A stretch of 12,803 nt of DNA from NCBI GenBank assembly GCA_007119405.1, contig SKPT01000650.1, positions 1 through 12,803 on the forward strand, read 5' to 3'. The DNA is from Phycisphaeraceae bacterium. GTDB lineage: Bacteria > Planctomycetota > Phycisphaerae > Phycisphaerales > Phycisphaeraceae. Below the pieces are notes generated by a model. It made no database searches. It saw only the letters and a list, made by a program, of their open reading frames with translations, and was not told where the DNA came from. Below are positions 1 to 7,281 of the stretch, piece after piece. How positions within the stretch are numbered: the stretch's first letter is position 1; each line of letters begins with the position of its first letter. The translations under genes and the position numbers were made by a program.

Positions 1-285
1 CGCAAGCTCGCCGCCCGGCGCCAGGCGCTCTACCACCGCGACATCCTCCTGCCGCTGCACCAGCGCATCACGCAGGAGAGCCTGCGGCAGTTCAATGCCA
101 TGGAGCTCGGCCTGTTCGACCTGCTGCGCGTCCGTAAGCAGCAGGCCGAGGCCGGCGGCCGCTACATCCAGGCCCTGCGCGACTACTGGCTGGCCCGAAC
201 CGACCTGGAGCTGATCTTCAGCGGTGGGGCGCCTTCCACGTTCGACCACGGCGACGGCGCGGGGCGCTCCCGCGATCCTTTCTGA
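1..285 (+). CDS. TolC/CusC-type outer-membrane efflux protein, C-terminal fragment
   Basis: The window opens inside this gene; 94 codons remain before the TGA at 283-285. The outer-membrane factor family forms the trimeric exit channel of tripartite pumps (RND or similar) that expel metals or drugs. What is seen is the last long helical hairpin of such proteins: a stretch reading LLPLHQRITQESLRQFNAM, then LGLFDLLRVRKQQ and ALRDYWLARTDLE, matching the family pattern of an FNAM/YNAM turn, a QxxA helix and the closing DYWxARxxLE segment. A short hydrophilic tail follows. The multicopper oxidase begins 22 nt downstream on the same strand, so the two are probably co-transcribed and the pump is probably a copper (Cus-like) system, with partner genes upstream of the window. 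The family call is secure; the copper specificity is inferred from the neighbour. Confidence 0.85.
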   Translation, partial: RKLAARRQALYHRDILLPLHQRITQESLRQFNAMELGLFDLLRVRKQQAEAGGRYIQALRDYWLARTDLELIFSGGAPSTFDHGDGAGRSRDPF

Positions 286-307
286 CCCAACCGAAAGGCG
301 ACGGATC

Positions 308-1669
308 ATGTTCACCCGACGTGACATGCTCAAGGTGTCCGGCGCTGCGTTCGCTGGCGGAGCGATCCTGCACCAGGTTCAGCACGCCGGGGCGGACGAA
401 GCGGCGGCGGTGGAGCAGCAGGCCCGTGACCTTCGCGGGGAGCCGGGCTCTCCGCTCTGGCAGCGCCCGCCACTATCGCCTGGCGAGCCGGAGGTGGACT
501 ACCAGCCCGTCGTCACGCCCAACAACATCAGCCTGCCGTTTCGCGTGGTGGACGGCGTGAAGGTGTTCCACCTGATCGCCGAAGAGCTCGAGCACGAATT
601 CGCGCCGGGCCTGCGGGCTTACTGCTGGGGCTACAACGGCCAGGTGCATGGCCCGACGATCGAAGCCGTCGAAGGCGACCGCGTACGCATCTACGTCACC
701 AATCGCCTGCCCGCAGGCACCTCTGTCCACTGGCACGGCATGATCGTGCCCTCGGGCATGGACGGCGTGGGCGGCCTGAGCCATGCCTCCATCCCGCCGG
801 GCGAAACCTATCGCTACGAGTTCACCATCCATCACCACGGCACGTTCCAGTACCACTCGCACCATGACGAGATGGTGCAGATGGCCATGGGCCTGACAGG
901 CCTGTTCGTCATTCACCCGCGTCAGCCGCAAGAGCCACCGCCGGACCGCGACTTCGCCATCCTGCTGCACGAGTGGCGCATCGACCCCGGCAAGGCCCGG
1001 CCCAACCCGCTGGAGATGAGCGACTTCAACGTGCTGACCATGAACGCCAAGGTCTTCCCCGCCACCGAGCCGATGGTCGTCCGCACCGGCCAGCGCGTGC
1101 GCATCCGCCTGGGCAACCTCAGCGCCATGAGCCACCACCCCATCCACATCCACGGCCACCACTTCTGGATCACCGCGACCGACGGCGGGTCCATCCCCGA
1201 ATCCGCCCGCTGGCCCGAGAGCACCGTCGTTGTGCCCGTCGGCGCCACGCGCGATATCGAGTTCGTCGCCGATAACCCCGGCGACTGGGCGCTGCACTGC
1301 CACATGACCCACCACGTCATGAACCAGATGGGCCATGCCGAGCCTTACCTGATCGGCATGAACACCGAGGGCCTGGACGAGAAAATCCGCCAGCTCCTGC
1401 CCGAGTACATGACCATGGGCCACGCCGGCATGGAAGACCATGGCCAACATGTCGCGTCAGGCCACATGAATGTGCCGCGCAACAGCATCCCCATGGTGGG
1501 CATGCCCGGCCCGCACGGCTACATCACGATGGGCGGTATGGCCACCCTCGTGAAGGTCCGCGATGGCATCACCACCTACCAGGACCCTGGCTGGTACGAA
1601 AACCCCGCCGGCACTGAAGCCCAACGCGCCACCAGCGAGCAATTACGCCGCGATGGCATTCAGCAATAG
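308..1669 (+). CDS. Tat-exported two-domain multicopper oxidase with Met/His-rich tail (copper tolerance)
   Basis: This 453-residue periplasmic oxidase probably oxidises Cu(I) or phenolics with O2. The ATG at 308 is chosen because it gives a Tat signal (TRRDMLK, then a hydrophobic Ala/Gly stretch) and follows an AAGG motif 9 nt upstream; an in-frame ATG at 224 would only add non-signal sequence overlapping the upstream gene. All four copper motifs are present: HWHG (141-144), YHSHH (182-186), HHPIHIHGHH (276-285) and HCHxxxHxxxxM (H330, C331, H332, H336, M341), giving a full type 1 site with Met as axial ligand plus the trinuclear cluster. Only about 95 residues separate motifs 2 and 3, against roughly 300 in three-domain CopA/CueO enzymes, so this looks like a two-domain type. 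Residues 368-411 hold 8 Met and 5 His, resembling copper-sequestering Met-rich segments. The efflux gene lies directly upstream. Confidence 0.93.
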   Translation: MFTRRDMLKVSGAAFAGGAILHQVQHAGADEAAAVEQQARDLRGEPGSPLWQRPPLSPGEPEVDYQPVVTPNNISLPFRVVDGVKVFHLIAEELEHEFAPGLRAYCWGYNGQVHGPTIEAVEGDRVRIYVTNRLPAGTSVHWHGMIVPSGMDGVGGLSHASIPPGETYRYEFTIHHHGTFQYHSHHDEMVQMAMGLTGLFVIHPRQPQEPPPDRDFAILLHEWRIDPGKARPNPLEMSDFNVLTMNAKVFPATEPMVVRTGQRVRIRLGNLSAMSHHPIHIHGHHFWITATDGGSIPESARWPESTVVVPVGATRDIEFVADNPGDWALHCHMTHHVMNQMGHAEPYLIGMNTEGLDEKIRQLLPEYMTMGHAGMEDHGQHVASGHMNVPRNSIPMVGMPGPHGYITMGGMATLVKVRDGITTYQDPGWYENPAGTEAQRATSEQLRRDGIQQ

Positions 1670-1838
1670 AAGAATCACGAATCAACCCGCCCGAGGAATC
1701 CCGCCGCATCCGCTTCCGCCAAAAACAACCCCGCCGCCAACACATGGCTGACGGCGAGGCTTCCGGGGGCATGGGGTGTGTCTGCGGCCAAAGAGGATCC
1801 GTGGCGCGGCAAACGGCGGCCACCTTCGCGCATCCTAC

Positions 1839-2141
1839 TTATCCGCCGTTGTCTCGCAACGCCTTCTCGATCACCGCCCGGTCGGGGACGCCCGTCCCGC
1901 TGCTGAACGTGCGGCAGGCGGCACTGGAAGTCGCCTCGCCGGTGCCGGGCTCGACCTCTCTCCCCGCGACAAGCACGGTGGGCGACCCGCGGAAACCTAC
2001 TGACGCCGCATCGTCGATCTCCCCCACGTTGCGCTCGATAACTTCCACGTCCACCCCCAACGCATCCGCGGCCTCCCTCACGCGCTGCACCGTGGGCGCG
2101 TGGTTGGGGCAGCCTTCGAAATACAGAATCTCAACCTTCAT
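1839..2141 (-). CDS. Thioredoxin-fold small protein of a mer-type operon
   Basis: This 100-residue cytosolic protein begins MKVEILYFEGCPNH: a beta strand leading into a CPxH active-site-like turn (C11, P12, H14). The middle reads GFRGSPTVLVAGREVEP, the cis-Pro strand typical of thioredoxin/glutaredoxin folds, and a third region has a Cys (SAACRTF) followed by a GVP motif and a terminal helix. This matches a family of small thioredoxin-like proteins, some members of which are selenoproteins, often found beside mercury-resistance genes. The start at 2141 is preferred because family members begin at this MKVE strand; an in-frame ATG at 2216 would overlap the upstream gene. It is the last gene of the merR operon, 26 nt after the stop of the Cys-rich protein. 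A thiol relay or metal-binding role is inferred. There is a single Cys in the active-site turn, not a CXXC pair. Confidence 0.82.
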   Translation of the reverse strand: MKVEILYFEGCPNHAPTVQRVREAADALGVDVEVIERNVGEIDDAASVGFRGSPTVLVAGREVEPGTGEATSSAACRTFSSGTGVPDRAVIEKALRDNGG

Positions 2142-2167
2142 GTCATTGGTCCCTGTCAGAAAGTACG

Positions 2168-2368
2168 TCACGCCAGGACACAGCACGGCTTCACCGCGTC
2201 GTCCTCGAGCGGGCACTGATCAAGGCAGATCGGCTCGCCGGTTTCGGGGCAGATGATCCTGCCCGGACAGTTCGGCCGTTCGGTACCCACCGAAGCTCCC
2301 GAAAACGCCATCCAGCCGCCACCGAGGGTCAATACCGCTGCCAACATCCACATCGCCGTACCATTCAT
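2168..2368 (-). CDS. Small membrane-anchored Cys-rich protein, second gene of merR operon
   Basis: This 66-residue protein has an N-terminal hydrophobic segment (about residues 5-24) serving as a signal anchor or uncleaved signal, then a polar tail with six Cys at 34, 40, 48, 52, 62 and 63 (a CPxxxxC unit, a CxxxC unit and a terminal CC pair). The tail looks like a small metal- or redox-binding module and would face the periplasm if the anchor inserts in the usual way. The ATG at 2368 is fixed by an AGGAG 7 nt upstream (2376-2380) and by the ATGA overlap with the merR stop, which suggests translational coupling. I do not recognise a named family; it is not MerT, MerP, MerC, MerE or MerF by sequence. 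A role in Hg(II) or other soft-metal binding is inferred only from its operon. Confidence 0.75.
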   Translation of the reverse strand: MNGTAMWMLAAVLTLGGGWMAFSGASVGTERPNCPGRIICPETGEPICLDQCPLEDDAVKPCCVLA

Positions 2369-2850
2369 CGCCTGTCTCCTTTCGGGAGCGATTTCCCTTC
2401 GCTTGACGGTTCTCCGACGCCGCTCCCCGCCATCTCGCCATGCAGGCTGTCGAGGATCGGACACTGGTTTGCATTGCCCTGGCTGCGACAGCGCTCAACC
2501 AGTTGCTCCACCGCCTGCTTCATTCGCTGAAGATCCTCGATCTTGCGCTTCATCTCGATGACCTTGGCCTCGGCTCGTTCACGAGCTTCCGAGCACGGCG
2601 CGTTCGTCTGTTCGCTGAGCTCCATCAGGGCCTCCACTTCCTTGAGCGAGAAGCCCAGTTCCTGCGCCCGCTTGATGAAGCGCAGCCGCTGCACCGCTTC
2701 CACCGGGTAATGGTGATAACCATTGGGCGCCTGCTTCGTCGTCTGTAGCAGCCCCCGCCGCTCGTAATAGCAAACCGTGGCAAAATTAACGCCTGCCTCC
2801 CGGGCGAGTTGACCTCGCGTCAGACGGGTTGTCGAGTCGGGGCTGTTCAT
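2365..2850 (-). CDS. merR: MerR-family Hg(II)-responsive transcriptional regulator
   Basis: This 161-residue dimeric regulator has an N-terminal winged helix-turn-helix (residues 10-50, with LAREAGVNFATVCYYERRGLL and the NGYHHYP wing), a linker region, a long dimerisation helix (about 87-120) and a metal loop. The three Hg(II) ligands of Tn501 MerR (C82, C117, C126) have exact counterparts here: C86, C121 and C130, with the same 35- and 9-residue spacings. A PILDSLHGE motif after the last Cys matches the PLIASLQGE of classical MerR. This makes mercury sensing more likely than Cu, Zn or Pb sensing. After residue 140 there is an extra basic tail of about 20 residues. The ATG at 2850 is chosen because the longer frame (to 2985) would run through the operator. 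It heads a three-gene operon, its stop overlapping the next start. Confidence 0.93.
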   Translation of the reverse strand: MNSPDSTTRLTRGQLAREAGVNFATVCYYERRGLLQTTKQAPNGYHHYPVEAVQRLRFIKRAQELGFSLKEVEALMELSEQTNAPCSEARERAEAKVIEMKRKIEDLQRMKQAVEQLVERCRSQGNANQCPILDSLHGEMAGSGVGEPSSEGKSLPKGDRR

Positions 2851-2859
2851 CACACCCAG

Positions 2860-2891
2860 AGCATAACGCTTGCACCATGGTGCAAGGTCAA
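2860..2891 (-). promoter_or_regulatory. MerR-type promoter/operator of the merR operon
   Basis: On the - strand, a -35 TTGACC (2891-2886) and a -10 TATGCT (2865-2860) are separated by 20 bp, longer than the usual 17 and close to the 19-20 bp of MerR-activated promoters. Between them lies a perfect 18-bp palindrome, CTTGCACCATGGTGCAAG (2869-2886), whose GCAC-N4-GTGC core has the same geometry as the GTAC-N4-GTAC core of Tn501 merO. The merR ATG is only 9 nt beyond the -10 element, so the mRNA would be leaderless or nearly so. The geometry fits only the - strand promoter; no matching plus-strand promoter for the divergent permease is evident. Confidence 0.8.
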
Positions 2892-3519
2892 GGGGAATTC
2901 GGACGGTTTCTAAAAAATTCACCCTGTTCGGCCGCAGGCACCGGGGTACAGTGTCAGTATGCCTCCCGGTACGGCTGCGTTCCACGGCTGTTCGGCCATA
3001 AAATGGTGTTCATGAGTCAGCTCCCGACAACCTCCTCGGCGGGGGATGTCGGCTGTCAGAGCGACACCGCGTGCGGTTGCGAGCCGACCGCGCCACAAAG
3101 CAGCATCGTCCGCGCGATCACAGCCCTGCCGGTGAAGACGTGGGTGTATCTGAGCCTGCTGATCGGTCTGTACGCCAGCGCCGCCGCGTATGCCGTCGCC
3201 CATGGGGCTTCCGCCGGGTCGGTCCTGGTCGGCAGCGGTTTCCGGCAGGAGGCGATCGGCACGGGCGTGGTGGCCGTGCTGACCGGCGTCTGGCTCGCCG
3301 CGGGCAAGATGCTCACGGAGCTGATGCCCTACTGGCTGATCGGCATCCTGCTGGCCGGAGCGCTGATGGCCTTGGCGACCTGGCAGCGACTAGCCGGCTG
3401 GTTCCGTTCCGGCGAGGTGAAGGCCTCGGCACTGGCGGCGGGCACCGGCTCCGCGATCCCCATCTGCTCCTGCGGTATGGCGCCGCTGCTGGGCGGGATG
3501 ACCCGCGCCGAGGTGCCGC

Positions 3520-4674
3520 TAGTGGTCCCCGCCAAACAGTCTATACCGTATTCAGCGCCGTGCGCGCTCGCTTGACCTTGGCCAGGATGTCCGTCGCCGA
3601 CGCCGTCCAGACGAACGGCTTGGGCGCCTCGTTGTACTGGTTGATGTATTCGTCGATGGCACCGACGAGATCGTCCACGTTGTAGAAGCTGCCTCGCTTG
3701 AGCGCCTTCTCACTCAGATCGCGAAAGAAGCGCTCGACCATGTTCAGCCACGAGGCACCCGTCGGCGTGAAGTGAAAATGGAAGCGCGGATGGCGTCGAT
3801 GCCACGTTTGCACCTTCGGGTGCTTGTGCGTCGCGTAGTTGTCGCAGATCACGTGCACCGCCTTGTCCGGGTCCACCTTCGAATCGATCAACTTCAGGAA
3901 CTTGAGCCATTCCTGATGTCGATGCCGTGGCATGCACGTGCTCAGGATCGTGCCGTCGAGCACGTTCATCGCCGCGAACAGGGACGTCGTGCCGTTGCGC
4001 TTGTAGTCGTGCGTCATCGTGCCACACCGCCCAGGCTTCATCGGCAGGCCCGGCTGCGTGCGATCCAACGCCTGAATTTGGCTCTTTTCGTCGCATGACA
4101 GCACGACGGCGTGTTCGGGCGGCGATACATACAAGCCGACGATGTCTTTGAGTTTCTCCACGAACTGCGGATCGTTGGACAGCTTGAATGTCTCGACGAG
4201 GTGTGGCTTGAGGCCATGCTCACGCCAGATGCGCCCGACGCTCGAGTCGCTGACGCCGCTGACGTTGGCCATCGTGGATCGACTCCAGTGCGTCTGGCCT
4301 TCGGGCGTTTCATGCAGCGTCTTGCGAACGATGGCGGCGCGTTGCTCGTCGTCGATGGTGCGACGCCGGCCGGGCCGCGGCGCGTCTTTCTCGATTCCCG
4401 CCAAGCCAAGCTCGGCGTAGCGATCACGCCACCGCCTGGCCTTGGGGCATGAGATGCCCAGCTTCGCGGCGATCTGCTGGTTCTCGAAGCCGTCGTCGGC
4501 CAGCAGCACGATCTTGGCGCGTTCGGCCAGGCGCACCGCGACGCGTCGGCCGCGGCTGAGCTGCTCAAGGTTGCGGCGTTCGGCTTCGGTCAACGAAATG
4601 GCGGTGGCTCGACGCATACCTGTTGATCGGCAAGATCGACCGTTAAAGAATATCATTTGTGGCGGCGTACACTA
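3520..4674 (-). mobile_element. IS630-family insertion sequence with TA target duplication
   Basis: The element proper is 3522-4672 (1151 bp), flanked by TA at 3520-3521 and 4673-4674, the target duplication of the IS630/Tc1 group. Imperfect terminal inverted repeats are visible: GTGGTCCCCGCCA at 3522-3534 against GTGTACGCCGCCA read inward from 4672 (10 of 13 identical). It carries one transposase on the - strand, opposite to the host permease. The boundaries are confirmed independently by the exact restoration of the permease reading frame. The transposase frame is intact and no decay is seen, so insertion may be recent. Confidence 0.95.
3541..4617 (-). CDS. IS630-family DDE transposase
   Basis: This 358-residue DNA cut-and-paste transposase starts MRRATAISLTEAERR, as is usual for this group; an in-frame ATG at 4656 would add 13 residues with no better ribosome site. 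Residues 1-140 carry helix-turn-helix DNA-binding regions (GFENQQIAAKLGISCPKARRW and a second winged region). The catalytic triad of the RNase H-like domain is visible as D176 (SCDEKSQIQ), D259 (ICDNYATHKH) and E295 (SWLNMVERFF); the 36-residue gap between the second Asp and the Glu suits IS630/Tc1-type DDE/D enzymes. The C-terminal INQYNEAPKPFVWTA block is also characteristic. Full length with no frameshift, so the element should be mobile. Confidence 0.96.
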   Translation of the reverse strand: MRRATAISLTEAERRNLEQLSRGRRVAVRLAERAKIVLLADDGFENQQIAAKLGISCPKARRWRDRYAELGLAGIEKDAPRPGRRRTIDDEQRAAIVRKTLHETPEGQTHWSRSTMANVSGVSDSSVGRIWREHGLKPHLVETFKLSNDPQFVEKLKDIVGLYVSPPEHAVVLSCDEKSQIQALDRTQPGLPMKPGRCGTMTHDYKRNGTTSLFAAMNVLDGTILSTCMPRHRHQEWLKFLKLIDSKVDPDKAVHVICDNYATHKHPKVQTWHRRHPRFHFHFTPTGASWLNMVERFFRDLSEKALKRGSFYNVDDLVGAIDEYINQYNEAPKPFVWTASATDILAKVKRARTALNTV

Positions 4675-5492
4675 GGACCGGCGATGGCGTTCGTGATCGC
4701 CGCACCGATGATCAATCTCCCGGCCGTGCTGATTACCGGTGGGGCCCTCGGCGCGGAACTGGCCATCGCCCGCGTCGTCGGCACGTTCGCGATCGCCATG
4801 CTCGCCGCCACGCTCTTCGGCTGGTGGGCACGGCGCAATGGTGGGCCCGCTTCGCTGCTTCGCCTCGACGAGCCCTCGACAACCACCAACTGCACCGCTT
4901 CGCAGTCTTCGCTGGATGGCTCGGCCGCATCCGCATCATCCTCGCGCTGGGCGCGGGTGCTGGGCAGCAGCGGCCGGCTGTTCCTGCAGATGAACGGCTA
5001 CCTGCTGCTGGCGGTTGTGCTCGGCGGACTGATCCGGGCGCTGGTCCCCGCAGAGTGGATCGCCTCATGGGTCGGCGGCGACGGTGTGCTGAGCGTGGTG
5101 CTCGCCTCGGCGGCAGCGTCCGTCCTCTACATGTGCACCTACACCGAGGTGCCCACCGCCGCCGCGCTGGTGGACCTGGGCATGGGTCCCGGCGCGACGC
5201 TGGCCTACCTGCTCGTGGGGCCGGGCGTGTCGCTGCCGTCGCTGGCGCTGCTCTCGGCGATCTTTCGGACGAAGCTGCTGGTGGCGTACGCCGCCTTCGC
5301 CTTCCTCTGCGCGGTGACCTCCGGCGCGCTGTTCAACCTGATCGCCACTTGAACGTATCCACAAAGGTATACGGGCCTGATTCTCCTGAACCACCGAGAC
5401 GCCAAGCTCAAGCTCATTCGGCACAAGCTGGTCTGATGGGAGTCATCTCGCAGGCGATGATACGGGCTGAGCGACAGTTGAATGGTGCCGCC

Positions 5493-6103
5493 TCAACTGT
5501 TCTCCCCCAACTCCAGCAGATGCCCACACCGCGACTTGGCGAAGATTCGCCGCAGCTTCGGGTCGTCCGGCACCTCGCCGAGCAGGTAGGTGCTCAATTC
5601 GTCCAGGCGCAGGCGGCGGTAGTCGTAGCCGGCTCATACAGCAGGTGGCGCAGCTTGCGGGCCTCGGGGGCGTTGGAGGCGGTCAGGAACGTGAACGTGC
5701 GGATCAGCACCACCCCGTCCTGCGGCGAGGCGACCAGGTAGCCGAAGCGGTGGCCGTCCGGGCCGCCGACGGCTAGCCAGCACTTGTGGTCCTCGCGCTG
5801 GACCACGTGGCGGGCGAGGCAGGCCCGGATGATCATCACGTTAGCGATGTCGCCGTCGGTGTCCAGTTCCATGCGCTCGCACAGCCGGTGCAGGGCGTGG
5901 GCCTGGACGTAGGCCGGGACTCGGCCGTCGCCCAAGCCAAACATGTCGCCGGCGATGTCGACCCACTGCCGGCCACCCGCGGCATCGACGGTGCCGACGC
6001 GGTAGGCGGGGCGGCCATGGTCCGCGACGACGAAACGCCGCTGCTCGTGCGGCTGAAGGTTAATGACGATGCGGCAGACGACGCCATCGGCCCGCCGGCT
6101 CAT
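5493..6103 (-). pseudogene. Hypothetical protein with a 1-nt frameshift near the 3' end
   Basis: The first frame runs from the ATG at 6103 and reaches a stop at 5594, but its sense fades after LRHLLYEP near 5630. From there the neighbouring frame reads GYDYRRLRLDELSTYLLGEV and ends in GHLLELGENS with a TGA at 5493-5495. Restoring one base around 5630-5635 (GAGCCGG read as GAGCCGGG) gives a continuous protein of about 203 residues. It may be a true mutation or a sequencing error in a short G run. The protein is soluble, with a central YVQAHALHRLCER helix and a strand-rich region about GHRFGYLVASPQDGVVLIRT. I do not recognise the family. It lies 52 nt after the preceding small gene on the same strand, so the pair may form an operon. 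Confidence 0.6.
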
Positions 6104-6155
6104 CGAGAGTGGCTGTGCACCATGGCCCTGCTCCCGTCTCGGGTCGCGTACCCGA

Positions 6156-6431
6156 TCAGCCCTGCACCCGGTACAGTCGACGTCCTTCCTGGATCAGCGC
6201 CAAGAGGCGATCGTGCAACTCGACCAGCCGCGTAAACCGGGCCGCCCAGCGCGACTCATCCGCCTGCTCCCGGTGGCGTTGCAGCCGGCTTATGCGCCGC
6301 TCAACATGCCCTGCCTCCTCGCGCAGACGCTGGAGGTGGGCGGCCAACTCGGGCCGGTCCATACGCCGCATCCACCGCAGCGAGGGCGAGGGCTGGCCGA
6401 GCAGGATGGGACCGCGAATCGCCGGGGCCAT
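6156..6431 (-). CDS. Small helical hypothetical protein
   Basis: This 91-residue soluble protein has a strongly charged, mostly helical centre (LQRLREEAGHVERRISRLQR, then FTRLVELHDRLLALIQEGRR), possibly a coiled coil or helical hairpin. There is no signal peptide or membrane segment. A strong GGAGG (plus-strand positions 6437-6441) lies 5 nt before the ATG at 6431, the best ribosome site in this region and the main reason to accept the gene. It precedes the frameshifted hypothetical gene on the same strand. I do not recognise a family and no function can be assigned; a small accessory or structural protein is possible. Confidence 0.55.
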   Translation of the reverse strand: MAPAIRGPILLGQPSPSLRWMRRMDRPELAAHLQRLREEAGHVERRISRLQRHREQADESRWAARFTRLVELHDRLLALIQEGRRLYRVQG

Positions 6432-6910
6432 GATGTCCTCCGAGATGAGAAGTGCCGCAGCAGATCAGTCATCATAACCCGCGGCGGGCGAGGCCGATAG
6501 ACCCTCGCGGTGGATGAACACCCCGCCATCCCCGAGCCGGGCACCGCCGGTTTGCTCGCCGCCGGATTGATGCTGCTGCGTCGGCGTGCAACACGCCATG
6601 GCCCAGGATGCGGGCGATCGGGGGCCCGAGCTTGACGCTGCCGCTGCCTGCTCTGGCGGGCCTGTGCCCGGGCAAGGGGGCATCGAGGCCAGGGGGCCGC
6701 GAGGCAGGCTCCTGAAGCGTTCTGTGGCCCGATGCACGCGGCCCCCTGGGGTTCGGGCATGAGGGAGCCGGATGGGAGGAGGGTCGGCCGCCATGCCAGG
6801 TGGGCAGGTGTTGGCCGGTCACGGCGTGGGGCGGGAGCGGCGGTTCCTGGTTCCACTCGGGATGACGGGTTTGGGAGGCGGCGGTGACGGTGGCGTGGAT
6901 GAGCGTGGGG

Positions 6911-6972
6911 CCGTTACAGCGATCCGGCCCGCCGCGTTGGCTCGCGGGCGGCCGATGCGCGGTGACGGGCCA
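6911..6972 (+). repeat. Dispersed direct repeat, copy A
   Basis: This 62-bp segment matches 8876-8937 without gaps at 55 of 62 positions by hand count, including a 32-bp identical core (6920-6951). The two copies are in the same orientation, 1965 bp apart, and bracket the cysteine synthase-rhodanese gene. The core is rich in CCGCC/GGCGG runs and could fold as an imperfect hairpin, so it could be a REP-like element or the remnant of a mobile unit. Confidence 0.75.
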
Positions 6973-7239
6973 AGCGGAGGCGCTGCATGAGAGCGTATCT
7001 GCCTCCGCGCGACGAGGGGGCGGGCAACATGATTGCGTTGGACCGCTCGATCGGCACGCTGCTCAACCGGCATACGCGCCGCAACCCTGGCGGGTCGGCC
7101 CTTTCCGGCGGTTCATGGCCGGGCACACCGGCTGACCCTGGCACCGTGCATGTGGTTGCCGGGACAGGCTTGGCGCGTAGCCGCACCGGGGGCAGCGCAT
7201 TAGACTCGGCCATGTCCAGGCGAGTGCTCGCCCCGCAGC

Positions 7240-7256
7240 ATGATCACGCTGATCAT
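7240..7256. promoter_or_regulatory. Perfect dyad upstream of the cysteine synthase gene
   Basis: ATGATCA-CGC-TGATCAT, with 7-bp arms and a 3-bp centre, lies 25 bp before the preferred start codon and is a plausible repressor or activator site. A related GCTGAT-G-ATCAGC dyad lies upstream of the sulfite reductase gene; both share CGCTGAT(C/G)AT. No convincing -35/-10 pair is visible. Confidence 0.35.
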
Positions 7257-7281
7257 TTGGTTCTAAATGCAGGAGACGATG

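Larger units (their letters stand above)
3003..5352 (+). pseudogene. ArsP/DUF318 (SaoE-like) permease, interrupted by an IS630-family element
   Basis: The gene is in two parts, 3003-3521 (173 codons) and 4675-5352 (225 codons plus stop). Dropping 3522-4674 (the element plus one TA) joins them in frame as VPL-GPAMAF and gives a 398-residue inner-membrane permease. It has a short Cys-containing N-terminus (C18, C24, C26), several hydrophobic segments from about residue 46, the family motif CSCG at 155-158, a polar cytoplasmic-like loop (about 225-265) and a second pseudo-repeat motif CTYTEVP from C327. This fits the PF03773 (ArsP_1/DUF318) permeases, and the CTYTEVP half most resembles SaoE-type efflux proteins. 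The start is uncertain between ATGs at 3003 and 3012; neither has a strong ribosome site. As it stands, translation from the 5' part runs into the element and stops at 3575. It is divergent to the mer operon, suggesting metal(loid) export before inactivation. Confidence 0.9.
6432..7281. other. 850-bp spacer without a confident gene
   Basis: Open frames exist on both strands but look like GC-driven shadows: Pro/Arg/Gly-rich, unsupported by ribosome sites and mutually overlapping. On the - strand between about 6465 and 6660, short segments in different frames (LGPPIARILGHGVLHADAA, then GDGGVFIHREGL ending in a stop at 6465) might be a frameshifted remnant of a gene upstream of the small helical protein, but I cannot confirm this. 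The stretch also holds the first copy of the 62-bp direct repeat (6911-6972) and a dyad just before the cysteine synthase gene. Confidence 0.5.

Noticed and set aside
473..1450. Long open frame (325 codons) on the - strand opposite the multicopper oxidase
   Set aside because: Composition is a mirror of the GC-rich coding strand (Val/Ala/Asp/His-rich), with no family motifs; the + strand gene has all copper motifs.
1670..1838. Spacer between the convergent oxidase and mer operon, checked for a terminator
   Set aside because: Only a short GTGGC/GCCAC stem is visible with a mispaired interior and no U-run.
5354..5373. Bulged hairpin (CGTATCC / GGTATACG, loop ACAAA) just after the permease stop, considered as a terminator
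   Set aside because: Weak AT-containing stem with a bulge and no following U-run; could be chance.
6290..6856. Overlapping - strand open frames upstream of the small helical gene
   Set aside because: They overlap in several frames with no start signals; fragments of sense may be a decayed gene but cannot be assembled.
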